64,000 nt of DNA from Diphasiastrum complanatum (GCA_029204225.1 CM055100.1:58274236-58338235), one strand, 5' to 3'. Shown: positions 19,902 through 32,329, counted from the stretch's first letter. The notes: generated from the letters alone by a model not told the origin. Made by a program: numbers and translations.

Positions 19902-21404
19902 ATGGCATCTATAAATGCATATCTTTTGGATACTAATGAAAGGCTCAACAAAACTAACTATTCCATATGGAAAGTTAGAATGGAATCTATCATGATCATG
20001 CAAGATCTGATGGAAATTGTAAATGGTAAGGAGGGTGAACCTATTCATCCTCAAGAAAAAGCCAAATACATCAAGAGGTGCAATGTTGCACTACATTGCA
20101 TAAAAATGAATGTTGCAAATGAACTCTTAAGAGAGGTAGGAGATTGCACTTTAGCTCAAGATGCTTGGGAGACTTTGCAAAAGGTCTATGAATCCAAGAA
20201 CCAAACTAGAATGTTAGCTTTGAAGAATCAAATCTATAGAAGCTATCAAAAGAAAGGAGAGAGTGCACATACTTTTGTCCTAAGAGTAAAGGAATTGAAC
20301 AAAGAGCTAGCCTTTATAGGTGACCCTATCAAGGATGAAGAGCTTGTTCAACTCATATTGAATGGACTAGGCTTTGAATTTGACAATTTGGTTCAGGGAT
20401 ATGCAATTATGGGTAAGCTACCCATACTTGAAGAACTCCAAGGCACACTCATGGCCGAGGAATCAAGAAGGAGCCAAATGCAAGAGAGGATGGATAGGCT
20501 TTCCATCCAAGGTGGAGATGACCAAGCTCTCTTCACCAAAGTCAAAGGCAAGTCCAAAGGCAAAGGATCAACATTCAAGAAGTCTACAAAGCTTGAGGAT
20601 CAAGAAGGACCCCCAAAGGCATCTCCATCAACCACCAAAGTCAAGAAGGACAAATCAAAGGTGAAGTGCTACTATTGTAGCAAGATGGGGCATTAGGCCT
20701 CGGAATGCTTCAAGAGGAAGCAAGATCGAAGCCAAGCCAACATGAGCAAAGAGGAGGAGGAGGAGAGTTCACATGAGGACTCTCTCATGATGTCCATATT
20801 TTCTTCAACAAGCTTCAAAGGAGAAGATCCTTGGTGGATTGACTCGGGTGCTAGTTCACACATGACTAGTAAAAGGGAGTTTTTCTCTTCTCTCTTATCT
20901 TATGATGGACCTATAAAGTCTATCTATATAGCAAATGATGAAGCTTGTAAGATTGAAGGAGCTGGTAGCATTCCCCTTTGCTTAGGATCTTCCAAAAAGA
21001 TCAACATAGAAGGTGTTTTGTACATTCCTACAATAACAAAGAATCTACTAAGTGTCGGCCAAATGGTAGACAATGGTTTCAATGTTGACTTTGCTTCAAA
21101 TGAATGTTTCATCAAGAAGAAGGGTAAGATAGTGGCTAAGGGCACTAGACTTGGCAAACTTTATAAGCTGGATGCATTTGTGGATACTAATGTTGTCATG
21201 TTGGCCGAGAAGAGCAAGATATCTACCTTTACTTTATGGCACAAAAGACTTGGACATGTCAACTCGGGTTCCATGGAGGCTATGATCAAGGAGGAGTATG
21301 CTTTAGGCCTACCAAGGTCTATTGGGAAGGAAGACAAGGTTTGTGAAGCTTATGCCTTATCCAAGGCACATAAGAAGGTGTTTCCTAACTCCATCACTTT
21401 TTAA
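19902..21404 (+). pseudogene. Gag-protease-gag-pre-integrase of family E, one stop
   Basis: The start ATG at 19902 opens MASINAYLLDTNERL, followed by NYSIWKVRMESIM, typical of copia Gag. The zinc knuckle reads CYYCSKMGH then TAG (20694-20696) then ASEC: the conserved Tyr codon is a stop. The same frame resumes and carries the protease active site DSGASSHM (about 20841), LLSVGQMVDNGF, and the gag-pre-integrase LWHKRLGHVN. In the usual HHCC finger the second Cys is Tyr (CEAY). The frame ends at 21404, just after SKAHKKVFPNS. The expected segment with the first integrase aspartate (HSDVCGP-like) is missing there. Confidence 0.88.
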
Positions 21405-22600
21405 CCTTCATTGATGACTACTCAAGATATTGTTGGGTGTTCTTACTTTCCTTCAAGTCTCAAGTATTTGATACTTTTGTAAAGTTCAAGTTGTTTGTGG
21501 AAAAGCATCATAATCATAGCATCAAGATTCTTAGAAGTGACAATGGTGGAGAATTCATCTCCAATGAGTTCAAGGCCTTTTGTGAGGAGGAAGGGATCAA
21601 GAAAGAGACTTCTTGTCCTTACACTCCTCAACAAAGTGGAGTTGCTGAAAGAAGGAATAGAACATTATGTGAATGTTCTAAGGCTTTAAGATTAGATGCT
21701 TGTTTGCCCAAATCCTTTTGGGGTGAGTCTCTTGTATGTGCAAACTACTTGATGAATAGGGTGTCTTGCAAAGCAATTGAAGGCAAAACTCCTTATGAGA
21801 TGTTGTATGGAAAGAAACCCAATCTTAATCACTTGAAAGTTTTTGGGTGTATATGTTATGTGCATGTGTTATTGGAAACAAGAACCAAGGAGGATCCATC
21901 TTCCACAAGAGGGATCATGCTTGGATATGCAAGCTCAAGCAAGGGCTACAAAGTCTATCTCCCATCCTTGAACAAATTTGTTGTTTCAAAGGATGTCATC
22001 TTTGATGAACATCATATGCATATGCTTGAAGAAGGCTCAAGTGCTCCAACAATCAAGAAGAAGATGGCCGAGGAGCAAGATCTTGGTTTTGAGGAGGAGC
22101 TCATGGAGGAGCAAGCACCAAACCCACCTATCACACCAAGGAGATCTTCAAGGGCAAAAGTGGAGCCATCAAGGCTCACATATCAAGGCAAAGGACAACA
22201 AGTTGAGGGTATCTCATCCACTTATTATGCTTTATCTAGTTTTGAAGAACCGTCTAATGTTGAAGATGCATTGAACTCCAAAGAATGGTATAAAGCTATG
22301 TTGGATGAGTATGATGCCTTGATTGAGAATGAAACTTGGTTGCTTGTTGAGAGACCTCAAAGGAATGTAATAGGATGCAAGTGGGTCTTCAAGCTTAAGT
22401 TGAACGCAAATGGGAGTGTTAACAAACATAAAGCAAGATTAGTTGCAAAAGGTTATGCTCAAGAGAGAGGGATAGACTATGAGGAAACTTTTGCACCCGT
22501 GGCCAAGATGGTCACAATAAGACTAATCATTGCACTTGCATCACATTTTGGATGGATTCTATGTCAAATGGATGTCTCTAATGCTTTCTTGAATGGTTTT
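21405..22600 (+). pseudogene. Integrase (first Asp lost) and RT N-terminal half, family E
   Basis: From the shifted frame at about 21405: FIDDYSRYCWVF, LRSDNGGEFIS (second catalytic Asp), PQQSGVAERRNRT (Glu), FWGESLVCANYLMNRV, FGCICYVHV, GYASSSKGYKVY and VVSKDVIFDE (integrase C-terminal), the linker PRRSSRAKVEPSRLTYQGKG, then RT with WLLVERP, GCKWVFKLKLN, KARLVAKGYAQERG, DYEETFAPVAKM and QMDVSNAFLNG (first RT Asp). A one-base insertion in a T run at about 22597-22603 ends this frame. The first DDE residue region was deleted upstream, so integrase would be inactive. Confidence 0.9.
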
Positions 22601-23791
22601 TTTGGAAGAGGATATCTATATGGAGCAGCCATAAGGGTTCATCAAGCATGGAATGGAGAACAAAGTATGCCATCTCCAAAGAAGCATCTATGGCTTGAAG
22701 CAAGCCTCGAGATCTTGGAATTCAAGACTACATTGCTATCTTATTTCACTTTCTTTTGTTCAAAGTGAATATGATCCCACTCTTTACATTAAGGTTGATG
22801 ATGTTGGTATTGTACTTTTACTCATTTATGTAGATGACATCATCATTAGTGGAAATAGTGTTGATGGTATTGAAAAAATCAAGATAGATCTATCCTTAGA
22901 GTTCAAGATGGTAGATCTAGGGTGTCTTCACTTCATCTTAGGCATAGAAGTACTTAGAGGGTCTGATTTTATCTTTATAAGTCAAGTAAACTATGCTCAA
23001 AGTCTTTTGAAGAAGTTTAAGATGGAAGTATGCAAAAGTGTTGACACACCAATGGAGCAAGATGTAAAAGTGCCAAATGAAGATGATGAAAGATCCTTCA
23101 TGGACATCACTTTGTTTAGGCAACTTATAGGTTCCTTAATGTGGATCACTATAACTAGACCAGATCTTAGCTTTAGTGTATGTAGGTTGAGCCAATCCAT
23201 GCAAAAGCCATTGAATATCCATTGGAAAAAGGCTAAGAGGATTCTAAGATACATCTCGGGTACATTGGATTTTGGGATTCTATATAGAGGAGATGTGATT
23301 AACCTTCATGCATTTAGTGATTCAGATTTTGCAGGGGACAAGAGGAATAGGAAATCAACAAGTGCCTATTCAACTTTCATAGGAGAAGGTGTGGTTTCAT
23401 GGCTTTCAAAAAAGCAAGAAACTATATCTCTATCTTCAACCGAGGCCGAGTACAAAGCTTTGACAACCACTACAAAGGAGGTACTTTGGATCAAGAGATT
23501 ATTGGTGGAACTAAAGATCATGGATTAAGAGGAGGCACCAATCATCTACAATGACAATATATCAGCCCAACACCTTGCATCTAACCCAATCTTCCATGCA
23601 AGATCTAAGCACATTGAGATATGCCATCACTTTGTGAGAGAAATGGTGCAAGCCAAGGAGATTGCTTTGGAGCATGTTCCAAGCAATGAATGTGTAGCTG
23701 ATCTACTTACTAAACCACTTCAAAAGACACCTTTTATGAAGTTTAGATCATCACTTGGAGTGACTAGTAAAGCAATGATTGAACCAAGCTA
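22601..23791 (+). pseudogene. RT C-terminal half and RNase H, family E
   Basis: After the frameshift, EEDIYMEQP is followed by TAA (22633-22635) and GFIKHGMENKVCHLQRSIYG. The open frame 22653-23528 has GLKQASRSW, the catalytic IYVDDIIISGN, GCLHFILGIEVLRG, TITRPDLSFSV, and RNase H DSDFAGDKRNRKSTSAY and SSTEAEYKALTTTTKE. TAA at 23526-23528 interrupts KIMD-EEAPII. Beyond it are NISAQHLASNPIFHARSKHI, HHFVRE, ADLLTKPL and FRSSLGV, ending at TAG 23790. The purine tract GTGAGGAGGAG precedes the LTR. Confidence 0.9.
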
Positions 23792-23806
23792 GATAGTGAG
23801 GAGGAG

Positions 23807-24488
23807 TGTTAAAAATTCACAATTCTAGCTTGACTAGTTTTGGTCATATGACTTGTAAATAGTTAGATGGTCATGATGTGGCTTGTCACACGTGCCAAAT
23901 AGAATATGATTCCATTCATAAGGATGTTCTCAAGTAGACCTAAGTGTTAGAACCTTTGGAATGAGTCCAAATTATGCTTAGATACAAGAGAGAAAAAATA
24001 GGAGCTATTTTTGGTAATTTTTGCATTGTTGAGGGATCTCCAAGATTCCAACCCTAAATTAGTAGGGATGAAAGATCCACCAAAATTAGCATTAGGGATA
24101 GGTTTAGGGCTACTCATACCTGCCCAAAACCGTGATGGATCATGTATATATAGGTGATGATATCTCACCAAAATCAATCAAGCAATTTCATGTTTTTTCT
24201 CTCATAATGGTGCAATTGCTCTCTATGTTCATAATTGTTTGAGTACTTGTGATTACTAATGATTATAGGATTGAATGTAGGTCTGGTGTACAGTACTCAG
24301 ACTGTGGGAGGCTGTACTTTCACACGTGTGAAGCCTTCTTCAAGGATTTGGGCCATTTAGTGAGGTTCAAGCATAGATTTTTGATGGATTTTGATGGTTC
24401 AACTTGTGCTAATCTTATGAAATCATAATCTATTGTTTTCGTCATCATTTCAAGTGTTTTAGGATCCTTATTTGCTGTAATTTTTACA
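23807..24488 (+). repeat. 3' LTR of family E (682 bp)
   Basis: Same length as the 5' LTR, with about five substitutions seen by eye. CACACGTGTG is at 24321-24330. It is followed by the duplicated TGGAG. Confidence 0.95.
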
Positions 24489-25238
24489 TGGAGGATGTTC
24501 CCACATGTGGAGAATTGTAAAGTAAATCAAAATGTTTGATATAGGGGTCTCATAGAATTTCATAGTCAAGCATTTAGGTGTAGGATGTTGATAGGGTCAA
24601 ATTTGGCATAGATGGCAAATTATCCATTTCCACTTGTAATGCCAATATTGAGCCAAAATAGAGCCAAACTTGTGCCAATTAGAGTGTAGACAAGTGTCAT
24701 GCTTTTGTTTGATGAAGCTTAAGAGGTCCAATAGGATTTAGAGGTGGAACCTTGTGAGGTCCAATAGAAAATTGAGTTGTGCTTGAATATAGTCCAATAG
24801 AATTTAGAGGTGCATGGATCAATGGTCCAATAGGATTAAGAGGTGGCAAAGTGTGATCCAATCATAGTTAAGCATAGTGGTAGCTCATGAATCTATTAGT
24901 ATCATTGTACTCCTCCTTTTGGATCTAATTGATTTTGAGATTGAGTGGATTTTGAGTGTCATTGAATTTCTAGCTTTCTCTCTCTACCCGAGAGCTCATG
25001 ATGGTTTTTCTCTCTCTACTCGAGGAGAGCAGCTTGTTTTTACTTAGAATACTTTTGGAACACTTCCCACACGTGTGAGTGAGAGTTGGAAGTGATTGAA
25101 TGCATGTAGTAGTGTGTTTTTGCCATAGAATCAAAGATAGATCTTGAATCTCAATCTAGTCTTGATCTTGGTGCATCTACACACCTTAGGAGATCACAAG
25201 TACATGTAGTGGACAATCCACACGTGTGAAATTCAACA
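24489..25238 (+). repeat. 3' LTR of D2, remaining 750 bp (right of family E)
   Basis: It continues the D2 LTR from TGGAGGATGTTCCC to GAAATTCAACA. 75 + 750 - 5 (duplication) = 820, exactly the 5' LTR length. A handful of substitutions separate it from 14199-14948. Confidence 0.93.
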
Positions 25239-25819
25239 AATGGAACCTGGCATATGAAGAGGAATGAGATGAGGAGATCTCATCTTTGATTGCATCTACA
25301 TCCACTCCAACGAGCAAAAGCAATTCAAAGGACACTTGGTGGATTGATAGTGGGGCTAGCTCCCACATGACTTTACAAAAGGACACATTCTCAGTCTTAC
25401 ACTCTTTCAATGGTGCTACTAAATTTTTTTCTTTAGCAAATGATCAAGAATGTAAGATAGATGGTATTGGTACCATCTCATTAAGTCTAGGATCTAGCAA
25501 AAGGATGGATCTAGACAATGTCCTTTTTGTACCATCAATTACCAAGAGCTTGTTTAGTGTTGGACAACTAATGGATGATGGTTTAGATGTTCACTTCAAG
25601 CATGGAGTTTGTTCCATTATGAAGAATGATATTCGCATAGCAAATGATGTTAAACAAGGTAATTTGTTTAAGTTGGATGCTAAAATTGCTACGGCAAAAG
25701 AGGAAATCATTCATTCAAATGTACACTCTTTTTCTCATGTACCAAGTAGTGATGATAAGATGCATGAAACATTCTTAGATGTTTATAGAAGAGATGCTTG
25801 GATCCATCTAGACAACTAG
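25239..25819 (+). pseudogene. Protease part of D1b (right part, after D2)
   Basis: It resumes the D1b frame: SKDTWWIDSGASSHM (active site about 25350), SLGSSKRMDLDNVLFVPSIT, LFSVGQLMDDGLDVHFKHG, then a linker with AKEEI and DKMHETFLDVY. Homology to D1a stops at about 25809 (GGATCCATC), and a stop follows at 25817. The frame 25286-25819 is open, but its gag half is broken. The right end is truncated: no 3' LTR follows. Confidence 0.82.
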
Positions 25820-26639
25820 ATATCCACTTTTTTCTATTGATGAAAAGAGATTGGTGCTGTACTACAACATTGTGGGCAATTTGGACTTCGGAAATCACTT
25901 TGTCTTTTTTGTAGTGATGGAATTTTTTTGAAAAAAAAAATCCAATGACTAATTATGTGGCTCCTCCATATTAAAAACCACAACAACTTGTAAATAAATT
26001 AAATGATATGTTTTCTCATCTGGTCAATTAGATTTTGGACTTATTTAGTGGTAGTGACACAACTAGTGCATGTTATGTCCAAAAGGATAGACATGTAGTG
26101 GCAGTAGAATTAGATGATAGTTTATTGAAATTTATTAAAATGAGATTAACTAAAATTTTAGTTTTGCTAGATAAAATTTAAGAGGTGGATAAGATAAGGC
26201 CTTTTGAGAATAATAGTATTCAACTCTATAAGGAGCCTCAACCACTTGCTAGTGGCATTGTGGGTGATGAAGGTGACGTAGTCGAGCAACAATATAATGT
26301 GGTTACTTAGAATCAAACGATGGCTCCAACATGTACATAAGTTGGAAGATCTACTACTAGTCTTGATCCAAATGATCTGGTTGAAATTTTTTTATTGAAA
26401 TGTAATAACATTTGTCAAAATTATGTATGTGGATATTTTTATTTCTTTTAAAAGATGATTGTATTTATTTTAAAAATGATTCTCTTCAAAATGGTTTTCA
26501 AACATTTTTTATTTATTTAAGTTTATCGATAATTTATATTAGTTAGATAAATAATTTTTTAAATTTTGCATTTAAAATATTTTTTATATATTAAATATTA
26601 ATATTAAACTACATCCTTTAAAATTATATGAAAATCATT

Positions 26640-26643
<4 letters not shown>
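25811..26643. other. AT-rich spacer, no gene seen
   Basis: About 830 bp with a short A tract (25928-25939). No frame longer than about 60 codons on either strand has a recognisable motif. Confidence 0.5.

Positions 26644-26720
<77 letters not shown>
26644..26720. repeat. (TA)n microsatellite
   Basis: An uninterrupted TA dinucleotide run of about 77 bp in AT-rich spacer. Confidence 0.97.
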
Positions 26721-26723
<3 letters not shown>

Positions 26724-26924
26724 ATTTTAAATTCAATCGATTAACAATCATTATTTGAATGTAAGTTTTTTAAAATATCTTGCATTACTTAATTTAAGAT
26801 ATTTGAATATATAGCATCTTACAAATAAATAATTAATTTTTAGATTTAATATTCAAAATTTATATGAATTACCAAAAAATCATAAAAGCTTATAAAAAAA
26901 AGGTCTTCCACAATTTCTTGTTGT

Positions 26925-27600
26925 AAAAGATTTCATGTTAATAAAATAGGTGAGGTCAGTATTAAATTTCATAACATGCCAAAAAAAAAATTTGATGTGA
27001 CTTTTAAAGTTCATACTGTGAGATATAGATGATTTGTAGGCAACAAATTCACAATCATAGACAAACGTCACCTCATAAACATATAATTTCTTGAGGAATG
27101 ACAACTTTTACAAGATTCATCCATGTTAAAAAAACAAGAATGAATCCTTGACTTTGTAATAATAGGCACAATCAAAGTAATAACAAATTAGAAAACAACA
27201 ACCTACCACATAATAGAATCTTAAAAGTCATCATATAATATAATATAAGACAGTCAAGGTAATGTCAAATGGAATATAACAAAATACTAGAATAGAATCC
27301 AATGTGACTATATTTTTTATGCTTGATAGAACGATTCTACTATAGTACTAGAATATAATGCCAAAAGTTAGAACTATAAATGTGATTCCATTGAGATTAT
27401 ATCACCATATTTATGAAATAGTAGAACCTAGTTTTGATATTCAACGGAACCTATGATTCCATAAATGTAGTGGTAATATTTATGGAGTATTATCACATTC
27501 ATGGTTATACTTTGGTACTAGTTTGGTAGAATCTCAAATGTGGTAATATATATGAAAATATACGTCCCATTCTAAAATTCTAACTCTAGATTAGAATCCT
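26925..27600. repeat. Dispersed non-coding repeat G, copy 1
   Basis: It shares collinear landmarks with 46010-46690 and partly with 42490-42690: TAGGTGAGGTCA, AAAGTTCATA/AACTTCATA followed by TTGTG/CTGTGAG, TTTCTTGAGGAA(T/G)G, GACTTTGTAATAA, then TCAAGGTAATG, AAATGGAAT, GAATAGAAT and GTGACTATA. No coding potential seen. Probably a decayed transposon. Confidence 0.55.
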
Positions 27601-30160
27601 GAAATGTGATATATATAATATAGTGACAAAGAAACAAGAAAAATGATGTAGATATCCATTTATTGGTAAAAAATTTTCATATTTTTTTCAAGAACATCAA
27701 TATTCAAAATGTTTTACAAAACTATATTGTAGAACTCAAAAAATATTCTATATTATAAATTTTTTTAATCATGCTAACCAAATTAATTAATAGATTATTG
27801 CTAATATTTTCAAATTAATAGTTATTAAAAAAAATTAAAAAAAAGCATATATTATAGAAACAATAAAATCAATAAAACAATTTATTTTTACTTATTTGAA
27901 ATATTATTTTGTAACAAGTATTTTAAGATTTTAAAACTTTTCTAAATGAAAGCGCTTGTATTAAAATAAGAATTTAGAAAGATTTACAAAAGTACTTGGA
28001 GTCTAAAGGTTTTGAAAAATTTATGCTTTAAGATATAATTAAAAAAAATCACGATTGAAGTCACTTCAATGTTCACTATGCATCAATACAAACAGACAAA
28101 ATAAATCATATGTTTGCATCAAATCTAATATATTGTCTATAGTTGGATGAATATAATAAACATAAACCTTGCAAAATGAAAACCTACTTGTGAAGCACTG
28201 GTGGCCCTCCATGGTCAATTAATTCTCCACTAGAGCATCATATGACTCTTTGTATGCAAAGTAATACTTCCTTTTTGTGGAGAACAATGCATAGGCCCCA
28301 CCATCTATCATAAACAAATCATGCATTAGTTTGTTTCAAAAATTAATTCATGGTTTAAACTGATTCAAAGTGAAAGAAAATAGACTAGGCGATAGATTGA
28401 ATCACCAAGCTTGCTTGGATGGTCCTCTTTCCCATTTAATCCAATCATTAAAATTTTCAATACCACGCATTTTAACTTCAACAATTCTCTTTTATAGTTT
28501 ATATTTAGTTGGAACTTTGGCCTCATCTTTGACCATTTTTCAATTAAATGTCAAAGACAAAAAATAGTTTTTACTTGCCCTCTCTATAACGAGCTTGCAT
28601 CACGTCCCTATAGTGTCTTATCACAAACTCATACTTTTACTGATGTCCTTCTGTCTAATTTCACATCTTGTAAAACTTCTTCGTGAAGGGTCTAGAGTTT
28701 GTGATTTGACATCAACAAGTTGATCACTCCATTTCCTGAACAGTTTTTTACCAAAATCATGATAACATAAATTATGAGGTTTATCAAATATGACCCTCTC
28801 CTATGATTTAATGTAATGTTCCCCAATGAATTTACATCTTAGATGGAATCTAATGAGAATTTTTTGTGGGAGAGAGTGATATTCTTGATAGTCTCTTCTC
28901 TTACCTAATTAGGAAGTTTCACATTTCTACACTCAATTCAAGAGATAGAGACATAGAGGTTTGCAACATAGTTATGTTGACCGCTACCACTATCACTACC
29001 ACTGTCAGAATCTAATTAAATTCATAAAAAAATAACAACAAAAATATGGATGAGTTACAAAACAATTTCTATGTAGAATGACATAAAAAATGATAATGTG
29101 ATAATGACATAAGTAATAAATACGTACATTTTATAAAATGGAATAAGTTTGTATAGCTTTGGAACCAACACACGTAAAGAAAATCAATGTATAATAAACT
29201 AGATGAAAAAATATAGAGAAAACATATTTTAAACTCTAGATATAAATTAATCTTAGGTATGTGTATGTAGATTATCACTTGGAAATTGTGAAGTTACTAG
29301 ATTGCATTCAAATTCTAGTGAAAAAGCACTCGGGCCAATAAAGTAGATGGTAGATATGATTTACATCACTAAGCAATATGTTTGCTAAGATTTAAACATG
29401 ACTAATATAACATGTGCTTGATTTTAAAATTTGCAAATGTGGTGCACATGTATTGAATGTGATGGAGAAAATATGCATAAAAGACACATTCTTGAAGTTC
29501 ATTTGTGAAAATTTGGTTGCAAAAATAAGAGTTAAATATCAAATTTGAAACATGTCGAAGTTTATTTTTAGATGATTTTTTAAAACCTTTTTGCTTGTCA
29601 CTTTTATTAGTTCATTTTCTTCTTATATGTGTGTAGGCAACACATCGAACTATTCCATGAGTTTGATCCATCTATATCCAATTAGAATCATCCACAAGTT
29701 TTGATCCACATGAGAGAACAATGAATGCAACAATTAATGAAGGAAATATAATTGAAGTGCCATGTAGTCTATGGTGATGAAAAAAGTAATGAATATAATT
29801 CTGATAATGATGAGACACAAGCTGATGTTCCAATGCATAAAATGTTCTACTATATCTTAAAACAAACAATGATGCAACAAACATACATTCTAATAAAGAT
29901 AAGGACCACTAAAATTCTTATATAAATAATAAAAATATTCCTCTATGCAAAAGGACTAATATCCATTTGTATCCAAGAGCATCTCTCGATTAACTATATC
30001 AATTATTATTCTAGATCTTCAAGAAAAATATACATGAAGTGACCATAGTGTCACATTGTTGTTCAGATTTTACCTAACATGCAACATGGCATATTTTGTT
30101 AAAATTTGTTTTGCATCATATTTATAGGTCTGTTTGTTGTTTTTTTCTTACATAGATAGT
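27601..30160. other. Long AT-rich spacer, no gene supported
   Basis: Short frames occur on both strands (for example 28370-28567, 29069-29278, 29672-29884), but none shows a motif or plausible composition. Read on the minus strand, 28200-28900 has some longer quasi-open stretches that may be an unrecognised decayed gene. I cannot name it. Confidence 0.45.
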
Positions 30161-30164
30161 TTTT

Positions 30165-31330
30165 CTTTAGCTTATTGAAAAGGGTTGAAATCCTAAGGAT
30201 CTGAGGGTGTGATCCTTCTTCTTATACCATCGCCTGGCAGATTGCTTCAGTCCATATATGCTTCTTTGCATTCGGCAGGTGTAGTTGGCAAAGCGTGAGC
30301 AGATAAATCCCGGTGGCTGGTGCATATAGACCACTTCATTCAACTTGCCATGCAAGAAGGCGGTCTTCTCATCCATGACGTGGATCTTGAGACTGTATGC
30401 TGCTGCGTAGGCAAATAACAAGTGTAAGGACAAATGCTTTATGACTGGAAAAAAGGTTTCAGTATAGTCAACACCATACTTTTAAGAGAAACCTTTTGCC
30501 ACCAATCTGGCCTTGTATTTGGATACATTGCCATCAGGTCCATACTTGTATTTGTAAACCCATTTGTATTTTATAGTCTTCTTGTCTGCTGGTAATGGCT
30601 CCAGATTTTAGATGTTTGTTCTGCTCCATAGATTTCATCTCGTCTTTCATCGCTTCAATCCACTTGTCCTTATCTGGATAGTTGATAGCTTTCTCATATG
30701 ATTGAGGTTCTCCTCCAAATCTGCAGAACTCTTCTGATATCTGTCAGGTACAAATCTTACAGTGCTCTTCTTTCTCTTATATATCTTCTTGGAGAGTTCA
30801 CAGTCAGATCGATGGCCTTGCCTTTGTTGACTGCTGGATTGCGGTGAGTAGCAGGTGTCTTGGGCACAGAATGTGCATGTTGCTGCTCGTCGTCTGAACA
30901 GTCACTCTGTCCATCTGGAATTTGAACATCTTGTTCCGGATGCTCAGGTTCCGCTCCCTTTGTAGATGTCGACAGGTCATAGTAGCCTCTGGTCAAGATT
31001 TCGTAGCCAACTAGATCTCCGTCAGCCATTGCTTTTGACTCATCAAATCTGACGTCTCTAACAGTCTTGATCTGTCTATCGTCAAACATGTAGATCCTGT
31101 AGTATGATGAATAAACATCATATCCTACGAGGAATCTCTGCTCCACCTTTTCATCCAGCTTCTTTCTTTTCTGATCTGGAATGTGGGCGTATGCAACACA
31201 TCCAAAAATGCGCACATGTGTCAGACTTGGTTTGTTGCCCCACCATATCTCGTGTGGCATAGTATGTGCAACAGGTGATGGCAATCTTGTTCAGAAGTCA
31301 CTATTGCGGAATGAAAGGCCGGATAGAGTC
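30165..31330 (-). pseudogene. Copia pol remnant: integrase C-terminus and RT fragment
   Basis: On the minus strand the frame 30757-31284 has TMPHEIWWGNKPSLTHVRIF, FGCVAYAHIPDQKRKKLDEK, VGYDVYSSYYRIY, DVRFDESKAMADGDLVGYEI and an acidic linker, which is the copia integrase C-terminal region. After degenerate sequence (30434-30756) the frame 30167-30433 continues with RT: VMDEKTAFLHGKL (first RT Asp region), PPGFICSRFANYTCRMQRS and YGLKQSARRWY, ending before the YVDD box. It is the same subfamily as 5437-6262. No LTRs found. Confidence 0.82.
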
Positions 31331-31790
31331 GACTTAGCAGGAGTAACCACTGCTTCTCACTACAGTCTAATTCTCTTCCAGGCCTCAGATTTGCTATTGT
31401 AGATCTGTTGTAAAATTTAAACTTGTAAACAGTAGATAATGTTGAATAAAAACAAGAACAAAAATTTATCTATTGCTAGCATGCATTCAAGTACTACAGA
31501 TCATACACATCACTGAACAGAACTTTGAGAAAATGGCTTCTATATCAGAACTAAATTTACAATACAATTCTTGAGCACTGTCTGTTTTTCAAGTAAGCTC
31601 ATTGGCATGAGAGAGATGTTCTCTTCTCGCGAATAGTATGACTAGCTACTGCTAATCTGTAAACTCGCTCTGGAGCTATCTCAGACTATTTGCATGTATT
31701 CTGTCCGTGACTGTGTGTGTCTTCTGCATACATGTTCTGCATCCTTTGTTGATCTCTTTATGTGATCAATCTAGGGGAATGATTATGTCA
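31331..31790. other. Spacer between copia fragment and gypsy LTR
   Basis: About 460 bp without a supported gene. It may be residual LTR/leader of the adjacent copia fragment, but no partner repeat is present. Confidence 0.4.
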
Positions 31791-32324
31791 TGTACTTCTA
31801 GTACATCCATGCTTATCAATGCATCAGAATATCCATTGTAAGCTTTGTAGGCCCAAAAGGAGCTATTAGCCTTAAGAACAAGGCGGTTCCCTCTTTAGGC
31901 CCTTCAAAGTAATTAATAAGGATAATAGGCCAGTAAGGGCCCAATGTAGGCTAAATAATGCTTAACAAGGGTTAACTATCCTTCACGATAGTTATGTTTA
32001 GTTAAGTAAGGGCAATGTCTATAACTAGGCAAGAGACATCATTTTGTGAATCTTTTGGCTCATTTGCAAGTGAGAGCTTCTTGCTTCCTCCTTGTGAATA
32101 TGAGCTATGGGGATTTCCATTGTTAGGTCTCATGTGCCTTATCTACATTAATCTATGCTCCATTTCCATTGATTGTATTTTTTTTTTCATTGATAATGTG
32201 ATTTCATTGAGATCTCCATGTTTCTAGCTTTCTATTGATATGCTATCATGATTGTCTTGTACTTTTCTTGCTTCTAGCTTTACTTCTTTTGTAATTGCTA
32301 ATTGCTTGGATTTGGCACATGACA
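31791..32324 (+). repeat. 5' LTR of gypsy element
   Basis: Alignable with 37021-37522 from TGTACTT through CTTCTTTTGTAATT. The end is placed at GGCACATGACA (TG...CA), five bases before the primer site; the right LTR is too short to confirm this. Confidence 0.7.
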
Positions 32325-32329
32325 TTTCT

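Larger units (their letters stand above)
18409..24488 (+). mobile_element. Copia family E, near full-length but defective, nested in D2's 3' LTR
   Basis: A 6,080-bp element with 682-bp LTRs (18409-19090, 23807-24488) and the exact target duplication TGGAG (18404-18408 and 24489-24493). Order: LTR, primer site, leader, Gag, protease, gag-pre-integrase, integrase, RT, RNase H, purine tract, LTR. All Pol domains are present but carry several disabling lesions: a stop in the zinc knuckle, a deletion/frameshift in integrase, a frameshift plus stop in RT and a stop in RNase H. The LTRs differ at only about five visible positions, so the insertion is recent. Families E and D share related Gag proteins. 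Confidence 0.95.
14129..25238 (+). mobile_element. Copia family D2: Gag-PR element without RT, carrying a nested family E insertion
   Basis: The element starts at the LTR TGTGAGAAATTGGC (14129) and ends GAAATTCAACA (25238), flanked by the exact 5-bp duplication AATGG (14124-14128 and 25239-25243). Without the 6,080-bp family E insertion and its 5-bp duplication, the element is about 5.0 kb. It has two LTRs, a tRNA-Met primer site, a 667-codon intact Gag-protease frame ending in rearranged integrase scraps, a 3' tail frame and a purine tract. It lacks integrase core, RT and RNase H, so it can be copied only in trans. It is inserted in the zinc-knuckle region of a D1 copy. Confidence 0.93.
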
